Assembly: GCF_052857255.1 (NCBI RefSeq)
Contig: NC_135497.1
Coordinates: 196,264,006 to 196,328,005, forward strand
DNA from: Amblyomma americanum
Lineage: Eukaryota > Arthropoda > Arachnida > Ixodida > Ixodidae
Direction: 5' to 3'
DNA length: 64,000 bases
This document shows, piece after piece, positions 46,172 to 62,541 of the stretch. The translations under genes were made by a program, and so were the position numbers. Each line of letters begins with the position of its first letter. Within the stretch, counting starts at the first letter, position 1. The notes under the pieces were generated by a model, which was not told where the DNA came from, did no database searches, and worked only from the letters and a program-made list of their open reading frames with translations.

Positions 46172-46331
46172 GGGTCTACGTGTGGGCCATCGCGGCTGGC
46201 ATCGTCACCGGCGCCGTGCTGCTGGCCTTGATCGTGTGGCTGGTGCTGTTCCGGTTGCGCGGGGCTAAGCGCAAGGGCGACTCGGCCGAGCCTCCACTGC
46301 TCACGCGGGAGCCATGGCATCGCAAGTCAAT
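46172..46331 (+). CDS. synaptotagmin-family gene, exon encoding the transmembrane segment
   Basis: The exon is preceded by a pyrimidine tract and CCGCAG acceptor and followed by the donor AT|GTGAGT. It encodes VWAIAAGIVTGAVLLALIV and WLVLFRL, a single hydrophobic helix, then a basic stop-transfer stretch (RGAKRKG) and an acidic/Pro cytoplasmic start. Synaptotagmins are single-pass membrane proteins with two C2 domains that work in vesicle trafficking and exocytosis. The exon begins in phase 1 and ends in phase 2, which joins the exon at 47983 without breaking the frame. An in-frame ATG at 46144 offers a possible alternative first exon (MGLFFLVAAG), but the acceptor signal argues for upstream exons. 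Family assignment rests mainly on the C2 exon. Confidence 0.78.
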
Positions 46332-46539
46332 GTGAGTGGCCGACGCGGCGGCGACTGACCTCACCTATAGCCGCAGCTGCCGCGCGACGTTGGCCGCCGA
46401 CGCCGCTGCGTTCGACCCGCGAACCCGGATGCGCGCTGCCACGAAACAATAGGCACGGCACATGTCGACGGATTGCGTGGGTGTGTCCGTCGAGATCCCT
46501 ATTCAAACGGCAGCTCCCCAGAGCTCGAGCTGCATTTTT

Positions 46540-47982
<1,443 letters not shown>

Positions 47983-48213
47983 GCTGTCGCAGCCGCTCGC
48001 CGGGGTGCTGACGACCAAAGCTGGTGGTCTCGACCGGGGCTCGCCGCCGTCGCTGCTGACGCCGGAGTCTTTCGACGTGCAGCCCGCGCAGCTGACCGTG
48101 GCCGAGCCTGTGCAGCCTCTTGCGCGGCCGGGCTTTGTCCGCTGGAACTCCTTTTGCTCCCCTTCGGCCGAGGGCCTCGTCGGAAACCTGCTTCCCAAAG
48201 GGTGCAACGTCGG
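47983..48213 (+). CDS. synaptotagmin-family gene, linker exon
   Basis: The acceptor is CGTCGCTGCAG and the donor CGG|GTGAGC. The exon begins in phase 2 and ends in phase 2, so it joins both neighbours: the split AT+G codon gives Met, followed by [15 protein letters not shown]. The 76 full codons encode a Pro/Ser-rich linker with [18 protein letters not shown] and [14 protein letters not shown], as expected between the membrane segment and C2A. There is no domain of its own. GC-rich composition contrasts with the surrounding intron. The exon is supported by frame compatibility and splice sites rather than by homology. Confidence 0.75.
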
Positions 48214-48431
48214 GTGAGCCCCGCCTGCTCTCGGCCACACGCGACACCAGCAGACTTTAAGAGTGACACCTTCATGAAATCCTACTTTCTTTGCTCTGGC
48301 CACAGGCTTACACAAAAACATTTTCCCCTCTTCCATGTCTCCGGTAGTTAAAATAGGGTCTGTTGTGCAGCATGGTCCCATTGCAGAAGGGCAACTTATT
48401 TCTTGCAATTTAATAAGCGCGCTTCTTTGCA

Positions 48432-50770
<2,339 letters not shown>

Positions 50771-50934
50771 AGCGCTGGCAGACGACGGACGAAGAGAGGA
50801 CGAGACACACACATGCGCTCAACTATCAGCTTTAATGTCAACATATATCAACATGCTGAAATATCAACGATAAAGTTGATAGTTCAGCGCACCTGTGCGT
50901 CTCGTCCTCTCTTCGTCCGTCGTCTGCCAGCGCT
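50771..50934. repeat. hairpin with ~65-bp arms
   Basis: The left arm starts AGCGCTGGCAGACGACGGAC and the right arm ends GTCCGTCGTCTGCCAGCGCT, including GAAGAGAGGACGAGAC and its complement. The loop is about 30 bp. The text matches a widespread type of tick repeat end, probably from Penelope-like elements. Confidence 0.65.
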
Positions 50935-51345
50935 AAAATATTAAACATGTCAAAGCAACTTGCCCAGCAATACACCCTGCTCACGAAATGGCACCTCGAT
51001 AGTTCTGGTTTATAAATCGACTCGTTCTTCGCCATGCGGGTCGTCGAGTGGTAAACACCATTCTATCAAAGGGTCATACAAATTAACAGTATATACGACA
51101 GCAATGACACGAGTCGCCTTAGACGGAAGTTGATCGATGAGCTGCGACATCGGTATTCCAGTGCCGCTTTGTTTCCTTACGAGTGGAACCCTGCTTTTAA
51201 TTTTTTCTAGCTATAGCCTGCTTGTATGCTGGAAAGTGCCGAGGCTAATTTGCTTCTAAGGGTCTCCGAGGGGGACGTTTGTAGCAGCCGCTCCTCCTTC
51301 CTGCAGTGAATGGAAACAAATGACGGCCCTGCGTTCACTATATAT

Positions 51346-51535
51346 AGTTGGTAAGAACACCGGACGCGATATTCGGAGCTCGTGGGTTCGGATCCCACCG
51401 GCGGCATGGTTGTTTTTTCTGCTGCTTTATAAGTAATTTTCTTTAAAACTAACTGATTGGCACCAGATATTTAAAAAAAATAGAAACATTCCCCTAAGCC
51501 CCGTAGTGTCGGTGACTGTTGGCTTCCTTAATATG
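51346..51535 (+). mobile_element. tRNA-derived SINE, + copy of an inverted pair
   Basis: The head carries a B-box GGGTTCGGATCCC (51384-51396) followed by a GGCGGC acceptor-like end and then a body starting ATGGTTGTTTTTTCTGCTGC. The 5' ~20 bp with the A-box is missing. The body ends GTCGGTGACTGTTGGCTTCC. The same body, without the tRNA head, lies inverted at 51781-51930. Confidence 0.65.
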
Positions 51536-51573
51536 TTTGTCAAACGAGCCCCTCACTTCATTTGCCTTGTCTG

Positions 51574-52673
<1,100 letters not shown>

Positions 52674-53195
52674 CATGGTGGGTGAACAGCGCAACAAAGG
52701 CGGGACAAAGGCAAGACAAGCGCTTACTAGCAACTGAGTTTATTGAAGAACGAAAAGTGGTAATATATAGTGAACGTAACCAATAAAATATAAAAAACAG
52801 AAAAAACAAAAAAACGACAAAAGGGGGTTTGCATTTTTTGCAGCGAAACGACAAAGTTTCGCTGCAAAAAATGGAAACGCGAACCGCTGTACAAGAAGAC
52901 AGCAGTGCTGTTCTACCATAACAACAAGGTGACCCGAGAAATCATGGAAGCATATCACATTCATAATCTGGCAGAAAAGTGCATCAGCAATCCTTCTGTG
53001 ACATTAAGTGACAAGGAAATGCAATATCTGGACTTGCATATGGCATAGATTGTTTACCCCCTTTTGTCGTTTTTTTTATATTTTATTGGTTACGTTCACT
53101 ATATATTACCACATTTAACTCAATGAACTCAGTTGCTAGTCAGCACTTGTCTTGCCTTTGTCCCACCTTTGTAGCGCTGTTCACCCACCATCAAT
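52674..53195 (+). mobile_element. truncated Penelope-like element with inverted flanks
   Basis: Two inverted flanks of about 140-160 bp (52674-52834 and 53056-53195) share GGTGGGTGAACAGCGC, CAAAGGCAAGACAAG, TATATAGTGAACGTAACC and CGACAAAAGGGGG. Between them is the last ~57 codons of a Penelope-type ORF (52875-53048). Penelope-like elements are known for such terminal repeats in direct or inverted order and for severe 5' truncation. A small internal palindrome (TTTGCAGCGAAAC ... GTTTCGCTGCAAA) lies at 52839-52868. Confidence 0.65.
52875..53048 (+). pseudogene. C-terminal end of a Penelope-like GIY-YIG/RT protein
   Basis: The frame reads VLFYHNNKVTREIMEAYHI, then KCISNPSVTLSDKEMQYLDL and a TAG. 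The pattern T-R-E-I-x-E-A-x-x-I followed by C-[IV]-S-x-[PS]-S-[VI]-x-L is the conserved tail after the GIY-YIG endonuclease in Penelope-like elements. Everything upstream (RT and the GIY-YIG core) is absent. Confidence 0.65.
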
Positions 53196-54740
53196 GTTCA
53201 CCATTCATACTTTGTTTTTATCCCAACATAAACGAGCTCGAATTCAGTGACGAGTGTGTGCGTCAAGCGGGCCCTCCGAATTCTTTTTGAGCGTCGACAG
53301 GGTGTCAACCCCGCTTTTCACTATGTGCGTGTGTTTCTTCATGCCTGTTCAACGAGACCCGTCAGCGCCCAGGGCAGCGTTTTCTTTAGCGATGCTTGAC
53401 AACCGCCACCTGGTGTATTTGTGCTTGGGGAGCATTTGCCCATACCCTTCGTAATATTGACAATTTTTTTTTCTTCACTCCTTTATTGTTAGTAGTTTAG
53501 TTAGTCCCGTCTCAGAAGTAGATGCATACAGTTCACTGCGCCCTTTGCGCAGCGCTTTCCAGTCAACTTTTTCGGCATTTCAGGTGAGGGCGTACGGCCC
53601 TTCTCCGGTGGCTGAGCCGCCAGGTTGCCATTCACTTTAGCGATCGGTCACGAAAGATTCACAAATGTTTGCAGCTTTACAAAAAGGGATTCTTAATTCT
53701 GAAGTCGGCAGGCTGTTTTCTTTTTTGTCGTTCCTAATTTGTACCACATTTCCCGAAAGTCGTTCCGCCTTATAAATGTCAACCAGCCGTAAACTGCATC
53801 TTTCTCGAAAAAATCCGTGCGTGAGACGCATTTTTGTATAAGCTGCATTTGTTTGTCCGGTGGGTGCGACAAAATTTGCTCGTGTTTATTGTTATCTACA
53901 AGTGTTCAGATTAATGGGGATTTACATAAATTCATTTGCACATGGCTTGTACGTGGTCTCGGCGTGAGTTCGCATTATCGGTAAATGTTTAAGAGTGTTT
54001 GAAATTTTGTTATTCCAGCGTTACTTACAAAATCACGCATGTATGTCGTAACGTCCTATATAAGTCGCGCCGGTGACATTTTTCGAATAACAAAGAAAAC
54101 GTGACTTATGCATTGGAAGGTGCGGTATACATTAAAAACTACAATGCCTAGGTAATTGAACTGGTAACGAACGCAAGGTTATGAGATGCGCTGTTCTAAA
54201 TTGAAGTTATTTTGGATGGAAACAAAATTTGAAAAATTCGGAGACACAATTTTCTAGACTCCGCTTCTCGCATTTCTCTGCCGCTGTTCACCGCGCTTAT
54301 CGATATTTACCGATAGGCAACGTTTTCAACCCTGTGTCTAAGCTATTTTTTGTTTATCTTGCAGTGCAGCTTACCAGCCTTGTGATTTCCAGAACATGTG
54401 GTAGCTATCACTTGAATATTGCTCATGCCCTTCACCCAATGAGGGTGACAACCTCTGCGGCCGACAGCTGTCAACTCTGTGCCGACTGAAACACCGCCGC
54501 GTCCTCATTACGTCATATCCAAATACCGCTACCCTGGCTCGACGGCGGCTGCTGCAGTGCCGGCTTGCGACCCCTAGCTGCGTTTCTCCACATGGGGCAG
54601 AAAAAAGTTGCGCTGAATGGGCGCACGAAGCTGTGAGCTCAGTAGGCTTTCGTGATTACTCGTAATCGGCAAGCTTCGTCAGTGATTGCCTGTTCCGCGC
54701 CAAAGCGGAGAAATTGAGCCTCGTCTTTGTGAGATGGTTC
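53196..54740. other. intron, unassigned
   Basis: No recognised feature; short frames only. Confidence 0.4.
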
Positions 54741-54868
54741 ACACTAAACAGGAAGGAGTTAAAAGAGAGTGAGCTGTCTTCTAGCATACTCTCTTTTATA
54801 AAAGAGAGTGTGCTAGGGGACAGTATACTCCCTTTCTGGTCCCATATAGACGTACTCGTGTTTAGAGT
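54741..54868. repeat. foldback (MITE-like) element, copy 2
   Basis: Starts ACACTAAACAGGAAGGAG and ends ACTCGTGTTTAGAGTG. The hairpin carries GAGTGAGCTGTCTTCTAGC and the near-complement GCTAGGGGACAG around TTATAA. Outer flanks match the reverse complement of copy 1 (530-653), so the two are inverted copies of one family. Confidence 0.6.
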
Positions 54869-55779
54869 GTTGCAATGCGTGCGAGCATGTCATATGTTTG
54901 GTGTCGTATAAGATTTTCTTTCTCCCTATTTAGACACAGCGTGGTCAGAAACACGCTCATTTTTCAACACGAAACACGTCTCGCGATCTGGCATCTGAGA
55001 GCTGCCATAGTTTCGTTGCGCACGGTGCACCAGCGCCTGTTCTCGATGAACGCCGGCGCTCGATGGCGGCATGAGCCCGGGATTTGCAAATTGCGTGCAA
55101 TTGAAGTTTGTCGTGGCATTCTGCCGCTTGTCACTGTCATCCGCACTCCCGCCCTCATTCACCGACTGCCGAACGTTGAGCGTATTAATTATCTTCAAGG
55201 CACACGCGCGCATTTTGCGCTTTCGTGAAATCCGCAACCTTAGCATTCAAGACCATTCCGATATATGTGCGCACGAGGCACACGAGCGCTTTGCGAGATC
55301 TGCACTTGCGCCGTCTGCGCTGACATGTCTCGCGAAGCCGCAGGGACGCCTCAATTCGTCGTGCGCTTCTCCTCTGGTCGACATTTGTACATGCGCCACG
55401 TATGCCACTGTCCCCATTCACGGGATCCTTGATGACGTAGCTTATACGGGAATTAGGCCAAAATGTAGCGGGTGCGGAACTCAAGAAACTCGACCAAAAC
55501 CAAATTTCTGAGAGATATAAAGCCATGATGCGGGGCACTTTACTCGTGCCTTCCCAATGTTGTCGAGGTTTATTTGCAGACTGTAAAGGAATTCTCTGTG
55601 CTGCAAATGTCTCACCTAGTAACGCCGTTTGAATTCTTAAAAAAAAAGACGCATCGAGACCGCAAGTGCTTGCGCTTATGAAGTAGGATCGCATGTATGA
55701 AAAGTATATGTTGTATGCATCAAGCTCTTGACGCATATAAGCTCAGATAAAACCGTGTGTGTATGTGATTCTGATCATC
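54869..55779. other. intron, unassigned
   Basis: Overlapping frames on both strands (54875-55736) without recognised domains. Confidence 0.35.
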
Positions 55780-56089
55780 ACTCAGACTTTAGCGCCATGC
55801 TGGGTATAACGAGGCAGCAGCTCAGGAACCACCTCAAGCCTAACGTCCAGCTGGCCCATTCTATCACCCTGCCGTCCTCCTACAGGCTCCAGCACGACAC
55901 TTCATAAACTGCGAGCAGCCAGTGACGCTCGAGGACAGCAGTACAACTGTCAGTGGGAAAAGGTCACGGTACCAAACAATCATCCCGAACAAGACTTGGG
56001 ACAAAGACCGCACTGTCATACAAGTGCCGCGAACGTTCGCTGAAAGATTTGCCGAAACCTTAATTAATACCTACTTCAAAGAAAAATAA
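55780..56089 (+). pseudogene. possible fossil coding fragment, unknown family
   Basis: A stop-free stretch ends with IIPNKTWDKDRTVIQVPRTF and ETLINTYFKEK then TAA, and reads like ordinary protein. An adjoining frame upstream has RQQLRNHLKPNVQLAHS. A good acceptor-like CCGTCCTCCTACAG precedes the second part, at about 55882. It could be a decayed retroelement ORF or an isolated exon; I cannot name it. Confidence 0.25.
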
Positions 56090-58725
56090 ACAAGGTGCCC
56101 TCTGGAGATTTAGATGTGCATTTTTGTTTCGGACGATTTTTGTTTTTTGTTTTTCAACTATGCTGTCGCAACACGAAATCAACGCAAAAAAAGAAATGCT
56201 CTGGCGGCTCAATCACCGCTTCCCTCGCTCGCTGGCTTCAAACGCGTGGCAAGGCAACGGCAGAGAAGTCCGCGTCCTAGAGTTCAACTCTGACGCATAA
56301 ATTTCTTGTTTACTTCTGCAAATTTAGACAAGCTGGTTGACTCCATATAGATGTGACTACACAGCCTAAATTTGTCCTTTGGTGAACCGTTGTGTTGTGA
56401 TCAGAAATTTCTTTTTCAGCGTTCAGTTCACTGCGAATCAACGAAGCACTGCAGACGCCAAGATGTAACGTCGATGAACTGCAATTGAGTTAATGTGATC
56501 GGGAACTTAAAAAGGAGCTCAGCATGAATGGCGCACGAGGTACACTACGTCACTGCCAGAAAACGCGATTCATCTTCTCTAGTTTTTTTTATGTATTCAT
56601 TGAGTTGCTTAGTCACTTTTCGTATACAATGAGCCAATAGAAATTCAAATTTCCGACTTGTTAAGGTCCGCAGCAAGGGTCACGAATTATTCCCCACCAA
56701 CTAAGCTGAACTTTTATCATAGCGTTAAGGACACCTTGGTTTTTCGTTATGAATGGCTTGTCGCTGTCCGTAGCAAAATTGGTGACTAAGCGAAGAGAGT
56801 CTAAATGTTCGCGTTTGCCGTCTCTCTGCGAAAATTATAAACGTTGTAGTAAAACAGGTTTCAAGATTCACTAAAATTATCTTAATGTTGCCGACATTTG
56901 GTCTTGAACCAAATGAAAGTGTTGGCTCTCGGTATTTATCGTTTACGAGAATAAGTAGTATAACGCATCGTGCATGACCTTCATGATATATTTTACCAAG
57001 CACATGTTAAAAATGACGAATAACGACTGAATAACGAAAGACATGCAGTCCAAAAGTAGTAAAAAAAAAATGTCCACATTTTACTTTGAAAAGTCAGGGC
57101 AAGGCAGGTCAGTGGTCTCATTTTTAAAACCTGTTGATGCCCTTTCGTGGGCGACTCAAGTACAGCAAGGCGCTTCACTCCGCGGCTGAATTGTTTCTGC
57201 AGTCTGTTTCACACGAGCGCCCGACTGCAAATGCCGTCATGGATTCCAAAAGGCGAAAGAAGCGAACACAGAAAGTGAACAAACGCACTTCGTCACTAAT
57301 GTCGTCGTGCGTGTCACTGGACGTACGCGCATGCAGCGGTGGGCACCGGCAGGCTTTCTCAAAAGCCTGCAGATGACAGCGCAGCATCCAACGGGAACAA
57401 CGCCGGGCGGTGTACCACCATGTGCAGTTGGAGTAGGGTTATACGGAAAGATAAACGGATTCAGTGACGGAGCAGAAGTGCGCCCCAAAAGTCCCTCTGA
57501 AAGGGTAATACGCTAGCTTTAGCTTTAGAAACATGAGAAGTGCTGCTTTGAATCCTTATGCCGGAGCGCTTGTCCCGGTGCTGGACGAAATCTTCAACGG
57601 ATCCGGCCTGTCAGTGCCTATAGAACCGCTGACAATTTCGTTCAGATTACAGTTTTCTTACTCTTCTTTCTCTGTTGTCGCGCTAATCTCGGTGGCGGCG
57701 GTCTCGTCTCTCATTTGGCATTTATCGCAACCTCTGCTAACCATGTATCGCTTTTCGTCTCCGTTTATTTTCTCTCTCTTTTGTTTTATTTCGGAATGTG
57801 TCCTCGTATGACTTTTCTCTGTGATTTTGCCTTTTGTCTGTTTGCACTTTTTCTAGTAGCCCTGACGAAACACGCACCTATCAGTTTTGGGTTCAACACG
57901 GCTTTTGCCGCTCCACACGCTACCGCAGCTGTCTTTTCGTGCACCTATACACACCCGCCCTGGACAAACTGGACGGAACGCAAAAACAGTGCCTGCGGTG
58001 GGTATGCGTGCACACAGCAGCCCGGTTCTCGAGCCACGCCATGCGCTCCGAACGGAATTGCCGTGCACCGTTAATTCTTTTGCTCTCCGCCTCCTTGTTG
58101 CTGCCTCGCGAACAGCGCACGTCACCAGGCGCACTCGTTCTGCACGCGAACACCATGTGACGCCACTGGTTGCACTTTCCAGCTTACACTTCGCGACTGC
58201 TTCAGTCGTTGGAACCTCCAAGAACGCTCGCCCAAAACAGCCCCGCGTTTCATTGCGGTTAGGAGTGCTTAAATTGTGCCAGGAAACGAAGCGTCCCATT
58301 AGTCTAGCTTCGGCCCCGACCTCTTGCGGAGCTTTGCTCGTTTATTGCGTTTATTGCGATGCGTTGTTTTAGACACTCTGGGCGCGTCGCCCTTTACTTA
58401 CATGGCAACCTCTTGTAAAGGGCCGACATGAAAAGGTGAGGAAGAGTCCATTGTACTAGAAATAAAATTGAAATATTCTAGAAATATACTTGAAATATAG
58501 ATGAGAAATATGCCAACAAGTATTGCTCTTTAGTTAGTTTGCCTATGGCGCCTCACCGAACTGTTCTGACAAAGGAAAACGCACAGAAATGACGCGAGAC
58601 CTGACTGGTTGTCCGTTCCATCATTACTCTTGGGCAGTATGTGGTAAGTTCACCGAAATCTAGATAAATGGAGAAACTGAAAGGGTAGTTTCCTAATAGT
58701 TTTAACGGATAGGATATACGCGTTC
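56090..58725. other. intron, unassigned
   Basis: No recognised gene or element. GC-richer frames at 57834-58372 overlap in several phases and look compositional. Confidence 0.4.
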
Positions 58726-58800
58726 AGGAGGAGGAGGAGGTATGTGAGGTATGTGATGTTGGTGAGGTAGGTGAGGTGGGTGGATTACGTGAGGTGAGAG
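58726..58800. repeat. degenerate G-rich tandem repeat
   Basis: Units such as GAGGAG and GTGAGGTATGTGA/GTGAGGTGGGTG recur over about 75 bp. Confidence 0.6.
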
Positions 58801-60384
58801 GGGTAATTTTGTGCGAAGGCGTCACCGAGGAAATAGGGTGACAGTGAGGTGCATAAAAAATTTTCAAGAACGAGTGCGCTGATATAACATGCAAGGCGTG
58901 CGCTGTTCTTATCTAAGCTTGATTTTAAATCATTTTGGTCGGTTGCCACTGTAGTGCATTCGAAACTGCATAGATGCACTACACTTAAAATATGCACTAC
59001 ACACAAGCAATCGCACTGACGTATACCGACCCCCCAAAAAAACGCACACTACGCAGGGTGGTTGTGAGGGATATGACGAATATACTGCCACAAAAATTTC
59101 TGCATGCGTCTCTGACTGCATGGACACAAGCAAGTAAGAGCATGTGCATGTATGCACCCACGCGACTCTAATGGTACGGCTACTGCACTTTACTTTTTCT
59201 TTCTTTTTTTCTGATGAAGCCCTCCTGTTTACATACTTCTCGCAAGTAAGTATGGAAGGAAAATGCAGCACGACTGCGTCCACCACCACCGAAGGAGGCT
59301 CAGGAGAACTAAGAGTTTTAATGCAGGCTGCAAAGCTCACCATTCAAGCTCCGTGTGTAGATTCTGGGATGCGCATGAATGCTAAGTCAGCTTGAAACCT
59401 GTAATGTTGATGTCCAGTTGTTTACATACTCAAATTAGGAATAAACTACAGCAAATATCATAACAGTAACACACAGGGTGTCATCTCGTTCCCACGTGTA
59501 CAACGGCACTGCTATACGAAGCAATCGCTGTTTTGCAAAGCACTGAATATTCCACGCAAAGTTTACTTAGTTTCGTGATCCCACCATTTGCTTTACACAA
59601 GCTCGTTTATTAACAAATAGTGGAAAAAATGCATTCACAATCTGTTGCACCTGTAATCTGTGACGTAAAAATTGTTTCTTTTTTTTTTCTTTTTGGCTGC
59701 AGTGGGTGTAATAAGCACCCTGCCTGTTGGTCTGGCACCGCTGTGATCAGTCTAAAACCCGAGTCGCCACGCGATGTTGTTAAAAGCGCAGCTTGTGCTA
59801 TTGTGCAAGCAATTCGTTTCGTCTTGGGCGAGCTGCTGCCAACATCGCTGCAACGGTGACCGCTCGTAGTGGGCAGCCAGCGCATCCGCTGCGGTCGTAT
59901 GTGTACGTGCACGCTGACGTGCGTGAAACGCTGCTGAAGAGGCAACCGCGTGCCACTAACCCTCTGCCCAGGTTTATTACTGAGAAATCCGCGGTGACGA
60001 CAAAAGCGAACAATAGAAGCATGGCACAAGGAGCCACGACGACATTTACAAACAACACAACCGTGGCAGTTGCTGAGTGGAAATGGCGCTCTGCGCTACT
60101 GAACGCGATGCGGCACGATGCCCATAGAAATTCGAGGCAGGAACGAACACGCGGGAAGCGCTGCGAGGAGTCATTCCTTATACGACGGTAGAGCGAAACA
60201 TCATTGTTCGCGATATTTCCCGGCGTACAACGGCAATTTTAGGACGAACTCTCTTATTCTTACACGAATGAGGAGCGCGATATTGAGATGTTAAACAGCG
60301 TCAGTTCACGGAGCCATGCGCTTACAATGCCAGGAAATCTGTACAAACGCTTCTAGGGTGCAGGGTGGCCACCACGTGGAGCGT
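58801..60384. other. intron, unassigned
   Basis: No recognised feature; frames at 59610-60191 lack domains. Confidence 0.4.
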
Positions 60385-61940
60385 GGCGCTGAAAACTCGA
60401 AATCAATTGTCCTCCAACAAAGGAGGTTGGAGGACACTCTGTTTTCATTGACGCAGTGTATAGAGATTTCTGCAAAAGGAACACAGGCCCCTATGGCTAG
60501 CATTTCTGGATATTAGGGAAGCCTAGGACAACGTTATTAAAGAGTATTTGTGGGACATATTGGGCACATTGGATGTGGAAGATGGAGTATATAATATTTT
60601 AAGACATATATATAAAGGTAACAGAGTGCTTATAAAATGGGAACAAATGTATCAGGGCCTGTAGAGATACGGCGGGGGCTTAGGCAAGGATGTCCTCTGT
60701 CTCCTTTGTTGTTCATGTTGTACCTGCAAGGGTTGGAGGCCAAGCAAGAGAGGAGCAGACTAGGCATCAACCTTTCTTTTTTCAAGCAAGGGGAATGGAT
60801 TAAGCAGTCATTACCGAGACTAATGTACGCGGATGATATAGTGCTAATGGCTGACAGCAAGGAAGACCTGCAGAAGTTGTTAAGACATTTGTGGTACAGA
60901 GGGAAATAGATCAGGTTTGAAGTTTAGTAAGGAAAAATCTGCAGTCATGATATTTAATGATGAGGGCGGCGGAGCATAGAATACAGGACTTCACGCTAGA
61001 AATAGTGGATGAGTACAAGTATCTTGGGGTGTGGATAAATAACAGTGCTGAGTATCTGAAAGAGCATGAAAAATATGTAGTGAATAAAGCTAGTAGGAAT
61101 GCAGCCGTCATGAAAAATAGGGCACTGTGGAATTACAGTAGGTATGAAGTGGTAAGAGATATCTGGAAAAGGGTGATGGTTCCTAGCCTGACTTTCGGTA
61201 ATGCGGTCCTGTGCATGAGACCAAATGTTCAAGCAAGGTTAGAAATCAAACAACGAGGCGTAGGAAGGCTAGCTTTGGGAGCATATGAAAATACCCCAAA
61301 TCAGGGGGTACAGGGTGATATGGGATGGGCGTAGTTCGAGAGCAGAGAGGTTAGCAGTAAGATAGCATTTGAGGAGTGATTGAGAAAAATGGGGGAAAAG
61401 CAGTGGGCTAGGAAAGTTTTCAGGTACCTGTACATAAAGAATGTTGACGCGAAATGGAGAAAGCGGACTAGAAAATTGACATGCAAATATCTGGACAGCA
61501 ATAGGGGGCAAATCAGCAATTATCGGTTAAGAAAAAGGTTGAAAAAACAGAGAGAGCTCGGTGGAAAATAGGGATGCTGACGAAATCGGCACTGGGAACA
61601 TACAGGATCTTTAAGCAGGAAATTGCCAAAGAAAATATCTATGATAATTGTAGGGGAAGCTCTTTGTTGTTTTAGGTCAGGACGAGAGTTTTGCGGACTA
61701 AGACATAGAGTCAGGTACCACGAGATAGACACGTTGTGCGTTGCACGCGGAGAGGAGGAGGAAACGGCTGAACACTTCATACTTTTCTGTAAAGGGCTTC
61801 ATTCTACAGTGGAAAGCAGCGGGGCTGATTTATCCAAGGCATTGGGGTTTGAGGACAGTGAAGGGAAAGTAGATTTTAAGCGGGTAGAAGTAACCAAGCG
61901 AAGTTTATCTGATTGGTGGCTAAAATCAAGACAAGAGTAA
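60385..61940 (+). pseudogene. LINE reverse transcriptase and C-terminus
   Basis: Broken frames read RRLEDTLFSLTQCIEIS, then the motif A region FLDIREA with a stop where Tyr is expected before DNV. Next come GLRQGCPLSPLLFMLYLQG (motif B) and LMYADDIVLMADS (motif C, intact YADD). These are followed by EYKYLGVWI, NKASRNAAVMKNRALWNY, FGNAVLC, VQGDMGW and the C-terminal TLCVARGEEEETAEHFILFC segment. The last frame closes at 61938-61940. Confidence 0.8.
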
Positions 61941-62016
61941 AATTTCATAAGCCATGGCTAGATGGCTTGAGCCACCGCCTGATTTAAAGGGTTCAGCCTT
62001 ATCCATCTATCCATCT
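60385..62016 (+). mobile_element. 5'-truncated LINE with (ATCC/ATCT) tail
   Basis: A non-LTR retrotransposon in the gene's sense orientation. It keeps the RT core onward and ends GCCACCGCCTGATTTAAAGG and a TCCATCTATCCATC tail, typical of this LINE family in ticks. It is related to the LINE split by the LTR element (shared VQGDMGW/VQGDLGW and TKRSLSDWW/TKGWLTQWW motifs). Several stops and frameshifts; inactive. Confidence 0.8.
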
Positions 62017-62293
62017 GCCGCGGGAATTTCGAATGTTCGGTACAACGCATTGATTTCCTATGTCCATCGAAAATAATCGGTGGGATCCTAGGAAGATTTA
62101 ATGGGTCATATTTTGCAGCGAGAGGGAATAGTCGACCATGATAATCATCATATTCGTGCAGAACCTCTCGGACTTTTCTAGTTTTTTTCAAACTTACAAT
62201 TTCAAGATATCCTCTTTTAGTTACGCGGTGTTCCGTACTGAATGCAGCCAACAGATGACGCTCGTGTGGAGGAACTGTGGGAACTTGTATGTT
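62017..62293. other. intron, unassigned
   Basis: No recognised feature. Confidence 0.4.
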
Positions 62294-62541
62294 GTCGAAC
62301 CCGACCGCGGCGGCTGCGTTTTTATGGAGGAAAAACGCTAAGGCGCCCGTGTGCTGTGCGATGTCAGTGCACGTTAAAGATCCCCAGGTGGTCGAAATTA
62401 TTCTGGAGCCCTCCACTACAGAACCTATTCTTCCTTTCTTCTTTCACTCCCTCCTTTATCCCTTCCCTTACGGCGCGGTTCAGGTGTCCAACGATATATG
62501 AGACAGATACTGCGCCATTTCCTTTCCCCCAGAACCAATTA
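62294..62541 (+). mobile_element. Ruka-like SINE, 5'-truncated
   Basis: Begins within the B-box (TCGAACCCGACCGCGG) and continues through the body to CCCCCAGAACCAATTAAAAA. The A-box and first ~55 bp are missing relative to 40609-40914. Confidence 0.8.
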
